64,000 bases of DNA from Batillaria attramentaria (taxonomy: Eukaryota > Mollusca > Gastropoda > Batillariidae): assembly GCA_018292915.2 (NCBI GenBank), contig JACVVK020000524.1:327501-391500 (forward strand), in the 5' to 3' direction. Under the pieces are notes generated by a model. It did not search any database. It saw nothing but the letters and a program-made list of their open reading frames with translations, and was not told the DNA's origin. Position numbers and translations under genes: made by a program. This document shows, one piece after another, positions 45,201 through 56,957 of the stretch; position 1 is the stretch's first letter, and every line of letters begins with the position of its first letter.

Positions 45201-46857
45201 AATTCTAGCTGCACTTAATTCTATCAGGAGCGATGATTGTATTGAGAAAGCTTCGGCAACTGAAGCTGAGCTGCATTGTACAATACTGTAAATATGTTGC
45301 ATGTCTGTATATAATGAACTTAAAAAAAAGAAGAAGAAGAAGAAATAAGCAAGCTATGATTGTGATATTTTTGGTGCATTTTGTGAGGGGCAGTCAAAGG
45401 GTTGAAGTCCGATGTACGGACGTTTGGTCTACAACAGGCAACGGCACAGTGCAGTCTTTCTAAGTCCAGTGCGTGCGACTTGTCTGATATAGTACCACGA
45501 ACAAGAACAGGAGTGAGGTTATCATTTTTTAAATCACAAAAACGTCTCTTGAAGTATATATGTAATACAGTTTTTGAAAGAAATGTAAATAGAGATATTT
45601 TATCAGTGTGTCCCCCCCCCCCCCACCCCCGCCCGCTGCTAATATACTCCCCGCCTGTTATTTTCTTTTTTAAATGCCGACTGGTACGAAGACTTTTTGT
45701 CCAGATTTGATTTTTCTAAGCTGCATATCATCAACTGAATGATTTGCAGGATGGTTTTGTTTTGTTCTTGAGATGTCTGGCAGTGTTTTCGGAGTGCGAG
45801 CAGAAGTGTCTGCTGCAGTGCTGTTGGGGTTTTGGTTTGTTTGAGGAATTTAAACCGTGTTTGTCACATGGTTGGAAGGATCAGTGCCATTTTCGTTCAC
45901 CGGTAACCCTGATTTTAATCACAGCTCAGACCTTGAGGAGTTATTTTCAATATAGAGCTCCATTTTTCGGGGCCTGAATACCATTTCATGAGCTGTTTTT
46001 TTTGGGGTTTTTTTTCTGAACGTCACTCACAGTCGAGCGCTTGTGCTCCTTTTGCGTATTGTCTTATTTGTTTTGTACGTGGAATGCATACATCTCTGAT
46101 GTCCTAAAGTACAGTACCTCAGTGTTGTTTTAAGAGATACGTCCTCATGAACTTTATTTTCAAATTGTTTTTCGCTGATACATGTACATGCATGGGCTGT
46201 AAAACCAGCTGTCTCCACTTCGCTAGAGTTTGAAATGGAAGCATGGCGTTAGTTTAAGTTCTTTTGGAAGGCACGCAGAAAAAGTAAACAAACTACTTTC
46301 AGAGGATTTTGTGTAAACAGAATGTTCTGCATTGAAAGGAAAAAAGTTTGACACTTCTTAAATTACCAGGTCTTCCTCGGTGGAAGCCAGATGTTGGTTA
46401 ATACCAGAAATTGGCACAAAGCAAAATAGCGCACATAAAATTATGCTTTTGCTACGAGTCACTGGTCAGTACACAGTCGCTCCATTGAAAGCTTATGCTG
46501 AGAAGAGCATTTTTCTGCCCAGTAGAAGGCAGTAAAACCTTCTTTGTGGACCCCTCCCCCTCCCCCTCCCCCCCATCCCCTCCCTCCTTGGCCTAATACA
46601 GAGTTGTGGGGTTTTTGTTTGTTTCTTGGTTGGTTTGTTAGCTTTTTGTAAGCTGCTGTGATTAGATGAATTGGCAGTTTTAGTGTTTGTTTCAGTTTGA
46701 AAACAAGATTTGTTTGTAACAAGAGAATTTGGAGAGAAACAGTGCACTGCTAAGAAATCATTGCAGATCTCACCACCCTCTCCATAAAGCTCGGACAGTG
46801 TTGCTCGTGCCCTGCTATTTCCCTTTTATTTGATTCTTTCAAAAGATTTTGTTGATT

Positions 46858-46888
<31 letters not shown>

Positions 46889-47049
46889 TTTTCTTAAAAT
46901 TTTATGGCTTAACACGCCCACATCCAAACTTATGCTGGTGAAACAGCAAGCCAAGCCGCAGATACCAATTCATATTTTACCAAAATTCCCCGTAGACCAG
47001 TTTGCATCCTTAGTCCAAGGTTACATTTTTGTGGTTTTTTTTTTCATGT

Positions 47050-47128
47050 AGTGCAGGTACACTCAGCCGCGAATTAGTCTTTATGGCTTGCGCGGCTTTA
47101 AGTCTTCAAAACTCACTCACTCACTCAA
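47050..47128 (+). repeat. Dispersed repeat tail with (ACTC)n end
   Basis: Related to 10255-10345; GTGCAGGTACACTCAGC and ACTCACTCACTC are shared. It lies in the presumed 3' UTR. Confidence 0.5.
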
Positions 47129-47693
47129 ATTCAGGTTGTTAAATTCAGGAGAGTTCCTTTAAAATGCAGGAAAACGGTTTTGCAAATTTCAGCTTCAGCC
47201 TTCTCTAAGTGTGTTTGTCACAGTGAGGTACATGTACAGTGTTTGTATTGCCAGAGAATTTATCTCTGTGTTAAGTTGATGGTTGTTTCAGTCGTACTGC
47301 ACAAAGTAAGGGGGGAGGGGTGGGGGGTTGTATGGACAGTTTTTGTCGGCCCATACAGTTCTCTTTACTCCTTCCCTCCCCAGCACTCTTCCCAGCTCAT
47401 CCCCCCCCCCCCCTCTCTCTCTACGGAGACAAAAGGCTCCTTATTGCCATATGAAAGAAGCCAAGAATATAAACATATATGTATATCTTGTGAAGTTTTC
47501 TTGTCACCACAGATACTGTACATAACAATAAGATTTTGTACATAGATAATGTTGGTAGCTGTTCGCTTGCAAATGGCACACCGTGATGGTTTTGTATGAC
47601 AAAGTAAACAACAAAGAACCTGTACTTGCGTATGTACAGTATGTATGTAAATATTTGTTTCTGACTCACGCGTGTGTAACGGCGCGAGTCTGT

Positions 47694-47727
47694 GTAATAA
47701 ACCTCCGTTTGTCCTATTTTTAAATAA
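47694..47727 (+). terminator. Candidate poly-A signals of cic
   Basis: TGTAATAAACC near 47694 and TTAAATAAAGAC near 47721, followed by a TG/T-rich stretch (GTGCTTTGTTGATCG). A further AAATAAAAT is near 48242. These are sequence matches only. Confidence 0.35.
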
Positions 47728-48289
47728 AGACACATAAGTCTTTATGAGAAACCTGTGCTTTGTTGATCGTTTTTAAATATCTGACGCGGATGTTGAAGAT
47801 GTATTGGTTTTATGGTTACAATGAAGAAAGAGGTTGTCTGATGAGAGAGACAAAAAAAACCCTCTCTTTAACCTTGTTGGTCTTTTTTTTTTTTTTTTTT
47901 TCCTTGTCTGCTTAAATGGCTTTTTTCCTGTTAAAAACGAAACAAAGTCTGTTATGAATATTCTGAATGATCACGTTGGTATACTGTTAATCCAGTACAG
48001 TGCAACGTGTGCAGTAATCTGTCGGAAGTAAATGCATTGTTCTGTTTTAAAAGGAAGTTTGATGTATTTTGTCTGTTACTGGTGAACGCAATCTATTCGT
48101 CTTTTATGACTTTTGAAAGAGTCGTAGAAATGATCAACTTCTTGTATGCATCGACAGCTAACGGCCCCTGTTCTTGTAGTTTTGGTTTCTGACTTACAAT
48201 GCAGCTCAGGTACTCGTCCTGGTTCACGCACGTACTATTCTGAAATAAAATCCAGCTCCAAACTGCAGTCGATCTAGCAACCTAATAGG

Positions 48290-48830
48290 ATTGTCACACG
48301 TTGCGACTGTGCAGGCCTTCCTACCAGCGGCAGTATGCCCTCAGGGCCAATTAAATCCGCTTGTTACTCCCCGGAGACGCCGCCGCCGCGACGCCTGTGA
48401 ATAGAGCACGGGCCTATGTTTTCCTCGCCACGCCAGCAAGTCGCCGCTGACCGTGCTTTGTGCCCCGGGTCGGCGGTGCAGCTGGTAGCGAAAGTGTGTT
48501 GCAACGTATGACGGCAACCCCCGCGCAATACAAAAGCGGGTGCCTCGCAGGCACCCTACGTGTGACAAGGCCTTAAGAGGCTGGTCAGACGCAGCGATTT
48601 TGCAGACTTACCAGCGGTCAAATGCACTCTCATCCAATTTAATCCGCTGGCCGGAGGGACTGACGCACGACGCCGATTAGGATTAGAACACGGTAATTTT
48701 TTTTCCTCGCCACGCCAGTCAATCGCCGCTGACCGTCGGCTTTCGCTCTTTGTGTATTGTCCAGCCCCGGGCCAGAGGCGCAGTCCGCTCGCTCTACGCT
48801 GGTAGCGTCTGAACAGAAAAGCCGTTCGAC
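48290..48830. mobile_element. Two adjacent related GC-rich elements (MITE-like)
   Basis: 48290-48575 and about 48580-48830 share TTTCCTCGCCACGCCAG, TCGCCGCTGACCGT, CCGGGTCGGCGG/CCGGGCCAGAGG and TGGTAGCG. The first is bounded by GTCACACGTTGCGAC on the left and TACGTGTGACAAGGCCTTA on the right, which suggests short inverted ends. Higher CpG than its surroundings. No coding capacity. Confidence 0.5.
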
Positions 48831-49278
48831 CAGCGCGGGAAGGCTCGCAGAGCGTGCCGTAGGTTTGAACAGCTTTGAGACTAAGTCGAACCAGTACGTG
48901 CTTTTTGCTGTACAGTACAGTACAGTACAGTACAGCCCAGCCCACCCCTCAGTGGCGGAGGTGGATATCTCAGGCTTCATTCCTATACTGTAAATTTTAG
49001 TCAGTCCGAGCTGAAAAATGAACAGGCAGGTGTGTCGGACAAAATGCCCTGTGTACATTGTGGTCAGAGAGGGTGGACATGACTGTACCAAAAGTACATT
49101 GTCTCAAGAAAATATATAACACAACAGTGAAAACTTTAGCACTGCTTAGAGGGGACACTGACAAAAATCAGCACGACAGAGGGACTCGGGCTGTAGTCTG
49201 AAAGCACACAAATCAGCCAGCAAAACGCCTGTTTACAATCACAGCTGTAGGAGCCTAACACCAAAGTCATAGCCATGA

Positions 49279-49480
49279 GGCTTGTTCAGTAGGACTTTGT
49301 AAGGAAGACTTCGTTGAGCAGCGTAACCCATTTATATGTAAATTAGGCCCGTGAGGGGTACCATTAGCCAATCGCAGCGCGTTATCCGTTCGCGGCCTCC
49401 GCCGTGTGGGTCTAATTTACATGTAAATGGGTTACGCTGCTCAGCGAAGTCCTCCTTACGAAGTCCTACTAAACGTACCT
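49279..49480. mobile_element. MITE, copy 2 of the 1222-1422 family
   Basis: Inverted ends of about 70 bp (GGCTTGTTCAGTAGGAC... and the inverted GTCCTACTAAACGTACC). The inner part, GTACCATTAGCCAATCGCAG, differs from copy 1 mainly by rearrangement. The two copies have diverged by about 10%, judged by eye. Confidence 0.7.
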
Positions 49481-49949
49481 ATTGTCCTCTTCAAATTATC
49501 GAAGAGAGTCATTTCCCTTTAGGCTCTGTGACACGAGAAAGCCTCACTTTCAACACCGGCTTGCACCCAAGCTTCTGCCTCTGGTTCACAAGTTCGTTTC
49601 TAACAGGTTGATAGTGTGGATAACGGGCTGGTTCAGGTTCATGATGCTGATTTAGTGGCGTATGACAACAGCACTACCACATGAAAGTCTCAATACCTAC
49701 GACAAGCATATAACAGCGTATGGAAACCATTTTATCCAATGCGCTGAATCTGTACATAGAATCAGTCTCTTGGGTCACAGTATAGCATCTGACACCACTG
49801 TGGTGACTCTGGCCGGTATGTAAGTTGTTCTAGAAGTGCACCGCGTTCAGAGCAGACGAAGTTAACTGGGGTCCCGCTAGACAGCACTGACTGGTCGCTA
49901 TTTTTAGCGGCTTTGTCGAGTCCCAGTCTGCTAAAAGGACCGCAGGCGC

Positions 49950-50110
49950 CAAGAAAGCATTTTTTTCTAATATTGGAAGCCACAAAGTCACGAAACCGGA
50001 CGCGATGGCCGAGTGAAACATCCTTCTGTCTGGCAAACAAACTTAATAATTATGGCCTCGAAAGTAGCGGTTTTCCATCTCAAGGGCGTTACGAGCATAA
50101 AGGCTGTAAG
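49950..50110 (+). repeat. Dispersed repeat shared with 12670-12830
   Basis: TTTTCTAATATTGGAAGCCA, a diverged middle, CTTCTGTCTGGCAAACA and a TTTTCCATCTC/TTGTCCATCTC block are common to both. Class unknown. Confidence 0.55.
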
Positions 50111-50357
50111 TCCCCACGTTATGTTGGTTACGCAGACCCTGTAATAGAGAATCAGTTTTTAGATCTCGCCGTCAGTCTCTCATTCACCCCCATCGTTTTG
50201 GCTTTCTTGTCTTTTGACCACGAGAGTACCGGAGACTGCATGTAAAACACAGTCACGAATTTTGCGATCGGCGTTCTCTGGGTTGATTTGTCCATCACTA
50301 GATGGAATTTATTGTGCCAGTATTTGAGCAGGAATCGCAACACATGTATATTCATGG

Positions 50358-51052
50358 CTCTCGAAAGAATCGCATCTGTGAGTCTCGAAAGAATGGCAGT
50401 ATCTGTGAGTCTCGAAAGAATGGCAGTATCTGTGAGTCTCGAAAGAATGGCAGTATCAGTGAGTCTCGACAGAATCCCAGTATCTGTGACTCTCGACAGA
50501 ATCCCAGTATCTGTGACTCTCGACAGAATCGCAGTGTCTGTGACTGTCGGGAGAAATGCAGTGTATGTGACTCTCGGAAGAATCGCAGTGTCTGTGACTC
50601 TCGACAGAAACGCAATGTCTGTGACTCTCGACAGAATCCCAGTATCTGTGACTCTCGACAGAATCGCAGTGTCTGTGACTCTCGGGAGAAACGCAGTGTA
50701 TGTGACTCTCGGAAGAATCGCAGTGTCTGTGACTCTCGACAGAAACGCAATGTCTGTGACTCTCGACAGAATCGCAGTGTCTGTGACTCTCGACAGAATA
50801 GCAGTGTCTGTGACTCTCGAAAGATTCGCAGTAATTGTGACTCTCGAAAGAATCGCAGTGTCTGTGACTCTCGAAAGATTCGCAGTAATTGTGACTCTCG
50901 ACAGAATAGCAGTGTCTGTGACTCTCGAAAGACTCGCAGTAATTGTGACTCTCGAAAGAATCGCAGTGTCTCGAAAGAACCGCTATATCTGTGAATCTCG
51001 AAAGCATCGCATCATTTGTGACTCCAGAAAGCATCGCAATATCCGTGACTCT
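50358..51052 (+). repeat. 27-bp minisatellite, about 25 diverged units
   Basis: The unit is of the type TCTCGACAGAATCGCAGTGT-CTGTGAC (27 bases), with variants CGAAAGAAT, CGGGAGAAA and CAGTAATTGTGA. A higher-order pattern of about five units occurs twice (near 50480-50620 and 50630-50760). Frames stay open for over 200 codons on both strands because of the 27-base period; I do not call it coding. Confidence 0.95.
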
Positions 51053-51179
51053 TGAAATGATTGCAGCAATTATCAATGACTGTTTAGTTCTGGATAGTAA
51101 ACATCAGCTGTTGATTGAATGTTGTGAGACGTTGAAGTCAGAACTAGCAGAAAAAAATTGTGAACATATGTCTGTACTG

Positions 51180-51567
51180 AGACGGTTTCTGTGATGTGGT
51201 CATATCAGTGTAAGTGTACGTTACTGTACAGCCATAATTATGTGTATGTGTGTCACATACGAGTTGTCCTGTTTCAAAAACAGTTGAGATAGACGAAAGG
51301 GTGAAAAGAGCTGACTAAACAGCATCAGTAATGAATTAGTGTGGAACCGTAATGTTGCGCCGCACAAACCTTAGTTACCTGATTCGTAGGGATTAGAATA
51401 ATACTTAAAGGGGTTTGGTATGATATATTACCTGTGTGGTTATAGTACTCTATCATAGTAGATTGCCATACCTTGGTTCTATACACTTGTGACCATGAAA
51501 GAGAGAGAGAGAGAGTTATTCACCTTGTTTTAGTGCGCTCAAACAAATCTGTTTCTATCCTCTGCTC

Positions 51568-51629
<62 letters not shown>

Positions 51630-53300
51630 TTTAGAGCGAGAGAGAGAGAGAGCTTGCTGCATTTTTCAGCTACTTACTCTCTGCCCATTTTTCACTGCCA
51701 AACTGTACATAACATTTCCCATGTTTTCAATCATGACCAATTTCCTCAGTCACCTCCACAGTATCTTCTCGTTGCTTGGAACTGAAGATTTTACTCAGCT
51801 TTTTGTAGGACTTTCTCTCGCGGTTTTAGTGTTTAATTAACCATTACCTCTTAATAAGTAACCCCCTAAAGAAACAGATGAATTGTATTTTAGTGTAGTC
51901 GTTAGTAAAGAGGTACACTGACACAGCAGTGAATGACTACGCATTCGAACATCCATGTTTTGAGTATAGCATGCAGGGGACATCTCCCCCATCACAGGGT
52001 GTTTTTTTTTTTTTTTTTTTTCCTTACTGACGACGCCACCCTCTTTGTGTATAAATGTCCTCTATCCACTTGTTTGTGAACTGTGCCTCTAAAGTTCAAA
52101 TGTTGATTTTCTTCCTCCTTTCCAGGAGAGTTGTCTTTTTGGGGGTGATCGACAGTGGTCTGCCCTTACTGTTACTCGTTGGTTGTGTCAGCAACAGTTG
52201 TCAAAGTGGATGTCACTTGACTTTGCCCTACCGAAAACACGTCATACCCACAGGCGCCTGATTAAGAAGAAAAAAGAAAAAAAGAGCTGATATAGATCGT
52301 CTACTAGCAGCAAATTCCCACCAAAAATTAAGGGTCGGTGACTCCAGAGTTTGACGTGGATTTCTCAGTTTTTGTTGCGGGAAATCGCAATTTCTAAATA
52401 TTCCAATCTCATGAAATTGTTGGAGACAGTTCAGTTGTATTGACGTAATTTTTTTTTAACCTTGAAGCACGTACTTGCCTTTAACAACTTCATGAAAAGC
52501 TCCTATCGGAAGTGCGACATTCACTGGAATGGTGTTTTGTTAATTTTGTTTGTTAAAATTGAGATTGGAAGGTTTATCAGCTTAAAAAAGCTTGAAGATT
52601 CGAGTTTCACAGCCTGTATTTGAAATGTTACGAGTGGCGGCCCAAACGTGTTATAGTTTCACACAGGCATGGGGTGGGTTCATCATCCCCCCCCCCCCCC
52701 CATTCGGCTGTCGTTTTGTCAGGCGCCTGCGTGTGTGTGTGTGTGTCTGGTTTTTTTTTGTTTTTTTTTAACTTTGAACAGACTAATGTTTGTCGTCACA
52801 CATTTCACACTGAAAACCGTTGCGTGGATATTTTGCACTAAACTGGCATTCTCACTCACGTGACGTGACCTAAAATAAAGAAAAAAATAAAAATAAATGG
52901 ACATCGACAACAATGCGTTTGTGTTGGTTACTAACTTGTTACTGTTCGTGTGTTCAGTGGTTTATGAAATTGTTGGAGACAGTTTTGGTATTTCTCTCTG
53001 TCTCTCTCTCTCTCTCTCACACACGCACACACACACACGAAAGAACAAACCGGAAGTTTGCACAACCCCGTATACCGTGCTGTGGACAGTGCAGTTTCTG
53101 AATCTTAACCCTCTACTGTTATTGGCTAAAGGCGCACTCTTTTGTGGAAGAAGGTAGTTAACTCTTCTTTTTTTCTTTTTTTTTCCCCATCTCGCCTGAC
53201 CGGGGTACGACAGCATGCACGCACACCAACGAAACAAAACAAAAACGACAAAGACACGCACACACTCGCAGGTACATAAATTGCACCACAGATCATACAG
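51180..53300. other. Non-coding stretch
   Basis: A (TG)n tract at 51571-51628 followed by GA repeats, a T run (about 52002-52021), a C run (about 52687-52701) and TC/CA repeats (about 53000-53038). No gene, RNA gene or full element recognised. Confidence 0.6.
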
Positions 53301-53304
53301 TTAA

Positions 53305-53474
53305 GGGGGGTGGGTGTTTGGGGTTTAACGTCCTTTTCCACCATATACGGGTGATATCAAAGACGGGGCAACGATGAAAAAGCCAGCACAAATATTTGGC
53401 CCCAGCCGGGATACGAACTCACGACCCGAGCATTAGAAGTCCAACGCTTTACCATTCGGCCACCCCGGCTCCCC
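53305..53474 (-). mobile_element. SINE family A with 14-bp target duplication
   Basis: Minus-strand copy with head GGGGAGCCGGGGTGGCCG and family body. Target duplication GATCATACAGTTAA at 53291-53304 and 53475-53488. Confidence 0.92.
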
Positions 53475-53514
53475 GATCATACAGTTAAAGCCTGCATGCC
53501 ATCCAACACGAAGG

Positions 53515-53542
53515 TTTATTTGTAATTACTTTTACTTTTATT
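53515..53542 (-). terminator. Candidate poly-A signals of the minus-strand gene
   Basis: AATAAA on the minus strand at 53520-53515 and 53542-53537. The sequence between here and 56577 is A-rich on the + strand (T-rich on the transcript) with no coding exon, as expected of a 3' UTR. Confidence 0.3.
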
Positions 53543-53689
53543 CCCTTTCAACAAAATGCAGTACTATAGGTGTAACCACTGACAGAATACGTATCATATG
53601 AAAGTTTACACCATCACTGCGTGTAATTTTAGCCCAATTTACAATACAGTACATATACATGCATGTAATACCAAGACAACTTTTTCACC

Positions 53690-53763
<74 letters not shown>

Positions 53764-54305
53764 GACACGCACAAAAGAGAAAAAAGCAGTTTATTTTGAG
53801 CGAGTTTTGTCAGTGGTGTACCAAGCCTAGCACTCGGCAAAGCCTGGCCAACATGGCCAAAGACCATGTGTATGCTTCTAAGCACCAGAGAAACCGGAGC
53901 TCCCGGAGAAAAACTCTGAAACCAGGCACCTTCTGCAAAGCTTTACAGGATTCATGGTAACATCATGCAACCTTGTACCATACCATATGCTGTCTTCACA
54001 GTTCTGCCTTTTATACATGGCAACATAACTTCAGGAGGCGCAGTATTACATTACTACAAACCATGACCAAATCAGAACAACAACAAAAATTACTACAGTT
54101 AAACACCATACCAGTGGCGTTTCTTTGCAAGGTTCAACATTCACAGCTTGAAAAATTGCAGATGCTTTAGATAAGAATATTACTTCTGATCCTCGATGAG
54201 AATCTGAGAGCACATGTAAAGGCAAGTCTGGAAATGTACAAATAAAATATAAAAAAGTAACACAGAAAATTAAATGATAGATGAATAAAAGCACCCCCCC
54301 CCTCA

Positions 54306-54352
<47 letters not shown>

Positions 54353-56576
54353 TCAACTGATAATCGCCAGTTTTCAAGTTAAAAATACACCAACACAAAC
54401 ATCTAAAACAATCTTTTTCAGTTTAAACCTTGAAAGTAAGAAAGCATCTGTATAAACACCCAAACACATTTTTAAAAAAAAGAATTAAACAATGTCTAAA
54501 ATGTATAATGTACTCCCCTCCACACACATTAAAGTTTTGTCCAATTTTAAACTTGAAAATGTTCTTCACTGAAAGGAAACACACAAACTCACACAATTAA
54601 AAAAACTGATAAGACGATTTTCTTTTTAAAAACTTGAAATGTAAAACCGCATCCACATAAACACACATTAAAAGAAACTAAAATCTTTCATATGTCCACA
54701 TGCAGACAGAGAAAATTTGGCAAAAACAAAACAGAAAAAAGGGGGCATTTGTTAAGACCATGAATGGCTAACCGATGATGACGAAACTGAAAAGGAAATC
54801 GAACGAAACAAATCTGACAGTAGACTATACATTTGGTGAGTATGGTATTGCTTGAGACTGTGCACATGTACAATTGCCAGTTTGATGCGGTGTTCAGCAT
54901 CACGGAATGTCTGTCACGGAATGTCTGAGGCAACCGACAAAGGGAACAAAAAAGAATGTCAGAGGATCGTACTGACAGAAGGAAAAGAGTAAAATCAGCA
55001 AATCTGTATAGCCATGACAGCCAACATAGACACAGGGCTTGGGGAGATAGAGTTGGGGGGGGGGGGGTGTTAGAAAGAGAAACAGAAAAGATTTAAAAAC
55101 TAAAGACGTGGTTTAAGACAGCATAAGTTCTGGTATTTAAAAAAAAAGCGCACACACGCATTAATAACAATTAAAATCTAAATCTAAAATGTACACACAT
55201 TCATACAAGAATAAAATGTATAATAAGCCAAAATCTAAAACGCATGCAAAAACATGCAAATAAAATTTGTAAAATTAAAAAAAATAAAATAAAAAATTAA
55301 ATAAAATAAATATAAAACGCCGACACACATTAAAACAAATTTTTAAAAGACTTTAAAATCTAAACTGTAAAACATTCAAACACATACATAAACCATTAAA
55401 ATATAAAAGGAAACATATGTGCTAAACTTTTTCTTGAAATCGAATCAGAACAAATGACAGCTAAAGCCACTGAGAACACCCAAGCATAAGAGCTAGATTT
55501 CATATTCACGACTAAAATAAACGCACAAACGCGTTAAAAATCAATAAAAATGAAAAGTCTTTCACACACACACACACACACTAAATTAACATTATTAAAA
55601 TGTGAACATTAAAACATGCCCACAGAAACAACAAACACATACACAGCATTTGCAGAACTGGCATTGTTAACACCACTGATGGTTCACAATGAAAAAAAAA
55701 TCAGAAAATAAAATTTCAGAAACAAGAACACCACTCTCATAGTATCTGGTAAACACGATATTGGTAAACAATGATGGTATTGTATCTTTGACATACACTG
55801 TTGTTCATGTTAAGAAAAAGAAAAAGAAAAGAAAAACAAAAAAACGACCCCCCCCCCCCCCAAAAAAAAAAAAAACCAACAAAAAAAAAAAAAAAAAAAC
55901 GAAAAAGAAAGAGAAAAACAAAGCAAAGTGGGCCTGCGTACACACTCACATACACATGACGCAAAACCAGGTCGAGTTCATGTAAAAGCCAGGTGCGGTA
56001 AATACTAATGGAGTCAGAGAAGTGGAACATTTGCGTTCTAATCAATAAATTCTCTGTGAACAACTCACAACAGAACATTTTAAAAAGCCTTTTAGACACA
56101 GACCTTGAGAGCTTTCACATTCACGTATCCAATCAGTCCACCCATCAAATATGATTTACATATTGCACAAATATACAATGTTTTGTTTTGCAGTCATGTA
56201 GAACCTCGCCAAGACTGGAAATTCATCAGGTGGGAAACCCTTGCCTTGGAGGTATTTGGATATCGAATGGGTGACAGTGTACATAGTATAATTAGGGGAC
56301 TCACACAAAGGACAATAAACATGACACAATATAGCCAAACAGATTTAGGTGTAGGCCATTTCGTTAGATGGAATGTCCATGTGGTGTAGTGATATTGACA
56401 GGTGACGTGGATGTGGCCCGGCAGAAGTTCAGCTGCTGACGCCTTGGAAGAGAGAGGTGTAAAGACCGGTGCAGTTTATCCAGGCACTTGTTTTGGTCCA
56501 GGCAGAAGGGAAGCCTGGATCAATGTTCTCCACACTTTCTGTATCATCTGCTTCTCGCTGATACAGGACAGGTATT
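53543..56576 (-). other. Probable 3' UTR or spacer of the minus-strand gene
   Basis: A-rich on the + strand, with repeated short phrases such as ACACATTAAAA and AAATCTAAA (54360-55640) suggesting old tandem divergence. C and A runs at about 55848-55900. No coding frame supported. Confidence 0.4.
53689..53758 (+). repeat. (CA)n microsatellite, about 34 units
   Basis: A pure CA tract. Another (CA)n lies at about 54307-54349. Confidence 0.97.
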
Positions 56577-56577
56577 T
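56577..56577 (-). other. Acceptor of a final minus-strand exon
   Basis: The minus strand reads CTTTTTCTTTCAG just before 56577. The exon after it is open for 33 codons in one frame (KYLSCISEKQMIQKVWRT...), but this frame does not join the upstream reading frame, which already stops at 56753. It is probably 3' UTR or an alternative end. Confidence 0.35.
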
Positions 56578-56752
56578 CTGAAAGAAAAAGCAAATGCCAA
56601 ATGAAGAACAGATAATAACCAACATTTCAAGAGCAGTAATGACAGTCACAACAACACACAAAAGTCTCATGCTGATTACATCTAAACCAGACATGAATAG
56701 TATTATAAGCAATGGAAACTTTGTATCAATGTAGAACATGCCTACCCTGTAA

Positions 56753-56957
56753 TCAGTTGATCCTGCTGGTCTTCAAGATGGGACTGTAGACACGGTTCTG
56801 CTGGCTGTTTCCGTCCACCGGTTGTCGATGGTGGTACTGAAAGAGTGTGCAGAGTAACCAGTAAAACGCGGAATGCAATCTGTGTCCGCATGTGGTCACC
56901 TGCTGTGGTGGGGTGGAGAGAAACGTAGACTTGGACTCTCCAGAACAGTCCATTTGC
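56753..56957 (-). CDS. Minus-strand gene, last coding exon
   Basis: Acceptor ATTTTGCAG before 56957; the frame starts WQMDCSGESKSTFLS and ends at TGA (56755-56753), ten bases before a donor (GTAGGC). An inner in-frame GTGACC...TTTCAG of 63 bases could be a retained mini-intron. Confidence 0.4.

Larger units (their letters stand above)
42264..47735 (+). other. Probable long 3' UTR of cic
   Basis: No coding sequence is supported. The region is T-rich on the + strand, with C runs (about 42931-42939, 44877-44893, 45612-45630, 47401-47413) and an ATTT repeat at 46855-46890. The first clear tandem poly-A signals on this strand are near 47694 and 47721. A 5.4-kb 3' UTR is long, and an earlier unusual signal could be used. 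Confidence 0.45.

Noticed and set aside
50288..51055. Open frame of about 255 codons (MALERI... repeats)
   Set aside because: Produced by the 27-bp period; several frames on both strands are open at once and composition follows the repeat. No splice or start context supports translation.
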